64,000 nucleotides of DNA. Source: SLRI01 sp964393275 (GTDB taxonomy: Bacteria; Pseudomonadota; Alphaproteobacteria; Geminicoccales; Geminicoccaceae). Numbering within the stretch: position 1 is the stretch's first letter; every line of letters starts with the position of its first letter. Both the position numbers and the translations under genes were made by a program. The stretch is from positions 26,117-90,116 of the forward strand of contig CAYMTA010000013.1 of the NCBI GenBank assembly GCA_964393275.1. The letters run 5' to 3'. The notes beneath the pieces are model-generated. The model was not told the DNA's origin, did not search any database, and saw nothing but the letters and a program-made list of their open reading frames with translations. Positions 63,292 through 64,000 of the stretch are shown piece after piece.

Positions 63292-63861
63292 ATGCAGAAG
63301 CCTCTGGAGATCCGCTTCCAGCAGATGGATTCCTCGCCGGCGGTGGAGGCGCGGATCCGCGAGAGGGTCGCGGCCCTGGAGCGCGTCGCCCCGCGGCTGA
63401 CGAGCTGCCGGGTGGTGGTCGAGAAGGAGGATCGCCATCAGACGAAGGGCAACCTCTATCGGGTGCGGCTCGATATCGGCATGCCGGGCAAGGAGATCGC
63501 GGTGAGCCGGGCGGGGCCGCAGGATCATGCGCACGAGGACGTCTACGTGGCGATCCGCGACGCCTTCGCCGCGGCCCAGCGCCAGCTCAAGGAGCAGAGC
63601 CGTATCGTGGCGGGCATCGTGAAGCAGCGCGAGGTGCCGTTCACCGGCCGGATCAGCCGGCTGTTCGCCGACGAGGGCTACGGCTTCATCGAGACGGCCG
63701 CCGGCGACGTGTATTTCCACAAGAACAGCGTCGTCGATGGCGGCTTCGCTCGGCTCGAGGTCGGTGGCGAGGTGCGGCTCGAGGTGGCGGAGGACGAAAG
63801 CCCGGTGGGCTGGCAGGCGACCACGGTGCAGCCGACCGGCCGGATGGTGGCCGAGGAGTAG
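63292..63861 (+). CDS. HPF/RaiA ribosome-binding domain fused to cold-shock domain
   Basis: A 189-aa protein. The N-terminal half (about 1-105) matches hibernation-promoting factor: LEIRFQQMDSSPAVEARIRE, VVVEKEDRHQTKGNLYRVRLDI, VYVAIRDAFAAAQRQL. The C-terminal half (about 122-189) is a CspA-like domain, GRISRLFADEGYGFIETAAG followed by VYFHKNSVVDGGF, with the usual aromatic RNA-binding positions partly kept. Such fusions may combine ribosome hibernation with mRNA binding; the function is inferred. It diverges from the CBS-BON gene, and GAAAGGG precedes the ATG. Confidence 0.9.
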   Translation: MQKPLEIRFQQMDSSPAVEARIRERVAALERVAPRLTSCRVVVEKEDRHQTKGNLYRVRLDIGMPGKEIAVSRAGPQDHAHEDVYVAIRDAFAAAQRQLKEQSRIVAGIVKQREVPFTGRISRLFADEGYGFIETAAGDVYFHKNSVVDGGFARLEVGGEVRLEVAEDESPVGWQATTVQPTGRMVAEE

Positions 63862-63920
63862 CCGGCCCTAGGCACTCGAGCCCTCGTCGCGGCACGTCCG
63901 GCCGGTCGGCAACTAAAACG

Positions 63921-63956
63921 GTCCTGACCCCTTTGGCCCTTTTATGGGGTCAGGAC
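63921..63956. repeat. GTCCTGACCCC inverted repeat
   Basis: GTCCTGACCCC (63921-63931) and GGGGTCAGGAC (63946-63956) form a perfect 11-bp stem with a 14-nt loop, 60 bp after the HPF-type gene. It may act as its terminator, but the sequence looks like the end hairpin of an interspersed REP-type element. Nothing further can be called in the last 44 bp. Confidence 0.6.
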
Positions 63957-64000
63957 TCATACGCGCTAAGATACCCTGACCGGCACGTCGGCGAGCTGGG

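Overview
The window is high-GC, densely coding DNA that most resembles an alphaproteobacterium, probably of the Rhodospirillales/Geminicoccales type. Supporting this are a murein/division cluster in alphaproteobacterial order, a TIGR02302-type (DUF4175) protein beside lysA/argH, a TAXI-TRAP transporter, a polyhydroxyalkanoate synthase, and an aspartyl-tRNA synthetase with the His signature of the non-discriminating type. The taxonomic placement is inference from gene content only.

Layout. (1) 1-14858, minus strand: the dcw cluster in transcription order rsmH-ftsL-ftsI-murE-murF-mraY-murD-ftsW-murG-murC-murB-ddl-ftsQ-ftsA (ftsA cut by the window edge). Every junction overlaps, nearly always by 4 nt (ATGA/GTGA). 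mraZ, the usual first gene, is not there; the 5' flank instead holds two DnaA-box-like 9-mers and then the RNase P RNA gene (15420-15844, minus). (2) 15849-21937, minus: N-acetylmuramoyl-L-alanine amidase, DUF4175 membrane protein, lysA, a 53-aa LptM-like lipoprotein and argH, again chained by 4-nt overlaps. MurE carries the DNPR motif for meso-diaminopimelate, and LysA takes DAP to lysine. (3) 21968-27822, plus: periplasmic thioredoxin, TAXI receptor plus fused TRAP permease, extensin-like lipoprotein, class I aminotransferase. (4) 27.9-34.1 kb: an accessory island with an IS5-type element whose transposase is broken by a ~65-bp triple-hairpin insert, a YVTN beta-propeller protein, a 213-bp MITE-like element with 30-bp inverted ends, a DUF2147 protein, a CPG-type heavy-metal P-type ATPase with a separate HMA metallochaperone, and a DUF6448 periplasmic protein divergent from a LysR regulator. 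(5) 35.4-40.4 kb: endonuclease/exonuclease/phosphatase-like lipoprotein, unknown secreted protein, HisC-like aminotransferase, aldehyde dehydrogenase, AlaX editing protein. (6) 40.6-46.0 kb, plus: a spermidine/putrescine-type ABC importer with two paralogous binding proteins and two permeases. The junction between the ATPase and the first binding protein is a three-copy 20-bp tandem repeat that creates two six-codon mini-ORFs. (7) 46.1-52.7 kb: orphan Phd-type antitoxin with a truncated toxin start, SDR oxidoreductase, pdxH/pdxY vitamin B6 salvage pair, NAD-dependent epimerase, RNase D, aspS. (8) 52.7-58.7 kb, minus: TetR-HlyD-RbbA-YhhJ-type exporter operon with a 34-bp nested palindrome upstream. 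(9) 58.7-64 kb: phaC, DUF4336 protein, small secreted protein, CBS-BON protein, and a divergent HPF/RaiA-cold-shock fusion, ending in a GTCCTGACCCC inverted repeat.

Functional themes are peptidoglycan synthesis and turnover (lipid II pathway, amidase, extensin-like protein, DAP/lysine), PLP supply and PLP enzymes, and solute import and efflux. The most unusual features are the triplicated stop-start module, three genes whose reading frames appear to begin at non-standard codons (CTG, CTG, ATA) overlapping the preceding stop, the palindromic insert inside a transposase, the MITE, the CPG-type metal pump cluster, and the degenerate second binding protein.
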